NCBI RefSeq assembly: GCF_900141885.1
Contig: NZ_FQYY01000008.1
Location: 150,973-214,972, forward strand
DNA: 64,000 bases
Reading direction: 5' to 3'
Source: Mesonia phycicola
GTDB lineage: Bacteria; Bacteroidota; Bacteroidia; Flavobacteriales; Flavobacteriaceae
Every line of letters starts with the position of its first letter. The stretch's first letter is position 1. Both the position numbers and the translations under genes were made by a program. Under the pieces are notes generated by a model. It had not been told where the DNA came from and did no database searches. It was given only the letters and a program-made list of their open reading frames with translations. This document shows, one piece after another, positions 62,501 to 64,000 of this stretch.

Positions 62501-64000
62501 TCATCTCCTGGATTATTATCATCACATAACTCTAAAGGTACCGGAGGATAAATAGTTGGTAAAGAGTTTACAATCACCTCAAAACTAGTTTCGTCTTGAC
62601 AACCATTACTACCCTCTACTAAAACATATATAGTTTCTGAAGGAGCGTTAGCAGTATACGCTGTTGGCACTGAAATTTCATTACCAGAAGTAAGATCTGC
62701 TTGGCTTGCATAGTAAGTTAACGTAAAGGCTGACGGATTAGTTTCATTTGCTAATATATCATCTGCCATATCTGTAAGGTCAAACACAGCATTTCCTGAA
62801 CTAGTTGTATCACATTCTTCTAGTGCTACTAAGTTTGCAGCCGCTACAAGGTCTGGACTATCTAGAACTAATAAACTAACGTCTACCGTGTTGAAACAAG
62901 CTACCCCTGGACTCTCTACTCTTGCATAAATGGTTTGTGAGTAATTTACAGTATTAGTAAATGGACTACTTATTGGGTTAACATCATTATCTGCATCTGC
63001 CTGAGTTCTATGATAAGTTACCGTTACTCCAGTAGCTCCTCCAGTAATTTCAGCATCTAAATCTGTTAAAATAAAGATTCCCTCTCCATCATTATCATCA
63101 TCACAATATTCAAACACAGCTGGTGTATAAGCTGCAGGTGAAACATCTACCTGAAGATCTAAACTAGTTACTGTAAAACAACCAGTAGTATTATTAGTGA
63201 TGTTTAAATAAATAGTTTGAGCATAAGCGGTAGTATTCATATAACTAGTTCCTAAATCATTAGTTCCTGCAGCTTGAGCATCTGCCATATTCTCATAATA
63301 AAGAACGGTTAAATTAGGATCATTTCCTGTGATTTGAGAAGTTGCAGTTAATAAATCAAAAGTGGCTAAACCATTAGCTTGACCTTCATCACAAACTACC
63401 AATGTCGTTGGAGTGTTATATGCTGGTAATGGATTTACAACTAAATCAAAAGTGGTTGTTGAACTACAGTTATTACCATCTGTTACCTCTACTGTTATAG
63501 TGGTTGAACCACTAGAGTAGTTATTAACATCACTTGCTGCTATTGCTGCACCTGTAGCATCATAATAAGCTACGGTATAAGCCGCTGGATTTGCTAGATT
63601 TGCTAATACCTCTGTCTCACGATCTTGTAAATCAAAAATCATTATTCCTGTTTCATTCTCATCACACTCTTCAATAGAAGTTATAGTTGAAGGAAGATCT
63701 GGAGAAGGATTTACAATTAAATCTACACTTACTGTATTGTAACAACTAATAGTTGCACTATCTACACGAGCATAAACTGTTGCCGTACCAGAAGTATAAG
63801 GAGAAGTAATTAAATCTGAAGCAGTAGCATTACTAGCACCAGTTTGTGTACCGTAATAAGCCACGCTTAAATCTGGATCACTACCTGTGATAAATGCATC
63901 TAATTGTGATAAATCAAAAGATTCTGAACCATCATTATTAGCATCACATAACTCTAAAGCTGTTGGTGTGTTTGCAGTTGGTGCTGCAATTACATTAAGA
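59560..64000 (-). CDS. Giant surface protein with a T9SS type B sorting domain, N-terminus outside the window
   Basis: The frame is open to the window edge at 64000, beyond the first visible Met at 63864, so at least 1,479 residues are present and the true start lies outside. It consists of about twelve tandem units of roughly 95-110 residues, each with ELCDDNNDG or EECDDNNDG, then FDLT, then a strand pair around YY-TQADA and TIYVRVE-TGCY. They look like beta-rich, calcium- or disulfide-linked repeats. The last 85 residues (FTPNEDGYNDRWNIIGL, IYIFDRYGKLLKQLS, GWDGTFNGKVMPSGDYWFRI) are the gliding-motility-associated type B sorting domain for T9SS export. It is probably an adhesin or cell-surface fibre; no enzyme domain is seen. 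Confidence 0.92.
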   Translation of the reverse strand, partial: LNVIAAPTANTPTALELCDANNDGSESFDLSQLDAFITGSDPDLSVAYYGTQTGASNATASDLITSPYTSGTATVYARVDSATISCYNTVSVDLIVNPSPDLPSTITSIEECDENETGIMIFDLQDRETEVLANLANPAAYTVAYYDATGAAIAASDVNNYSSGSTTITVEVTDGNNCSSTTTFDLVVNPLPAYNTPTTLVVCDEGQANGLATFDLLTATSQITGNDPNLTVLYYENMADAQAAGTNDLGTSYMNTTAYAQTIYLNITNNTTGCFTVTSLDLQVDVSPAAYTPAVFEYCDDDNDGEGIFILTDLDAEITGGATGVTVTYHRTQADADNDVNPISSPFTNTVNYSQTIYARVESPGVACFNTVDVSLLVLDSPDLVAAANLVALEECDTTSSGNAVFDLTDMADDILANETNPSAFTLTYYASQADLTSGNEISVPTAYTANAPSETIYVLVEGSNGCQDETSFEVIVNSLPTIYPPVPLELCDDNNPGDEKEFFNLTDATLEINGGDTSIDVQYYLTQADADNNVNALSSPYENTINNQTIYIRAEDSNTGCYVSQGYTLTLTVNPLPSPEIPTLPIEVCDEDNDGIAEFDLALLAVDILGTEPDVTITFHTTISSANSGGNPIDTSSLYGVNSSGSQIIYVRATNDLTDCYVTGQVELISVPTPEIENLEDLYVCDDNNDGFAVFDLTVNTANIIGSQNPADVMVSYHISQADAEAGTNAIIVPSMYTNTFNGQVIYVRIESNITGCIDAFDATNNNTFTLNVEMLPTIAEPTPLQLCDDDYNNVPVAQTIFDLTSKEGEITGQALPPNTYSFTYYASEQDYLNGNEIADPTNYENVINNQEIYVEVVNTATQGLCSDVVVLTLEVLPLPSPSITDPDELRLEECDDNNDGITAYPFDLTEAGAMISGSENVILTYYKTERAAEDGDTSSAEYIVDPTAYVNEPSYNSINDNDLIVQEIFVRVDSGINGNFCYVIVPIEIAVIKAPVLALVNPDEFGYTLCEDGNSSQATLFLEDIAENVYDNTVANPVTSELISLLDESENTDLDLDNYIITYYDSESDAEAGTNPISSGELASDGDLLYIRIEYGDTGCYNTGAIGAVRITVEPRPDIEEVDLMEIVCSDEQGGSTATIDLTAYNDDINPGAPADTEIVYYASMDDYMSGVNIDASQLSSYTTVENPQTIIAEVIDTVTLCESALYATITIEVDDRPVVDISGYDGYICEDVDPSTPTEGGDYDPVVIDTGLDTTIYSFEWSLDGNILIETGGVLEATQSGTYTVTVTNIVTGCSSTSSTTLIQSTPPEFSVEPLTLAFEGEHALLITASGNGDYEFRVDDGLWFDIGEDGTVTIDGLSSGSHLVYGRDKNGCGVTVNVINFIDYPKFFTPNEDGYNDRWNIIGLGEENAGAQIYIFDRYGKLLKQLSPTSEGWDGTFNGKVMPSGDYWFRIEYLQLQTDGELVKAEFKANFTLKR

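Overview
The window is about 33% G+C and comes from a member of the Bacteroidota, almost certainly a Flavobacteriaceae. The support is: gliding genes gldA, gldB and gldC; proteins with type IX secretion (T9SS) type A and type B C-terminal signals; promoters of the TAnnTTTG (-7) class; a two-piece MetH; and the dcw gene order typical of the group. The genus cannot be fixed from the sequence alone. No phage, transposase, CRISPR array or resistance island was seen; this is core chromosome.

Layout. 1-4.3 kb: an AsmA/DUF748-like protein, a small ExbD-like secreted protein, an M20 dipeptidase, tRNA-Leu(UAG), tRNA-Arg(UCG) and a YqeY-like protein. 4.3-20 kb: a complete division and cell-wall (dcw) cluster on the minus strand, in transcription order mraZ-rsmH-ftsL-ftsI-murE-mraY-murD-ftsW-murG-murC-ftsQ-ftsA-ftsZ, with murF and ddl absent. 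A promoter overlapped by a 10-bp-period triple repeat, a probable MraZ operator, lies in front of it. 20-24 kb: a hydrolase and engB, then gldB-gldC and a CxxC protein, and nadE. 24-31 kb: dnaG whose primase zinc ligands are all replaced; two paralogous barrel-like envelope proteins; an ECF sigma/anti-sigma pair; a polyprenyl diphosphate synthase. 31-36 kb: two T9SS cargo proteins, rlmN and queA. 36-42 kb: aroA, a small membrane protein, a MazG-like protein and two DUF3857/transglutaminase-fold proteins, one without the catalytic triad. 42-47.5 kb: dtd, rsgA and a Phe/Tyr operon (pheA, aminotransferase, tyrA, DAHP synthase-chorismate mutase). 47.7-54 kb: gldA, metF, and two-piece metH behind a SAM riboswitch. 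54-59.5 kb: a methionine operon metY-metX-hom-metZ-like-osmC. 59.5-64 kb: a very large T9SS type B repeat protein running off the window.

The most interesting material is regulatory and non-coding. (1) Three unannotated leader peptides precede amino-acid operons. One is Phe/Tyr-rich in front of pheA; two Met-rich ones are in series in front of metY. Each is followed by an intrinsic terminator, and each has a segment 12-14 nt past the last regulatory codon that can pair with the terminator's 5' arm or loop. This is the geometry of ribosome-stalling attenuation, and it places methionine synthesis under two sensors: Met-tRNA for metY-metX-hom and SAM for metH. (2) Three dispersed copies of a 110-115 nt intergenic element (34.6, 44.4 and 49.9 kb) share conserved blocks and have stems whose sequences differ while pairing is kept. 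(3) A probable MraZ autoregulatory operator overlaps the dcw promoter.
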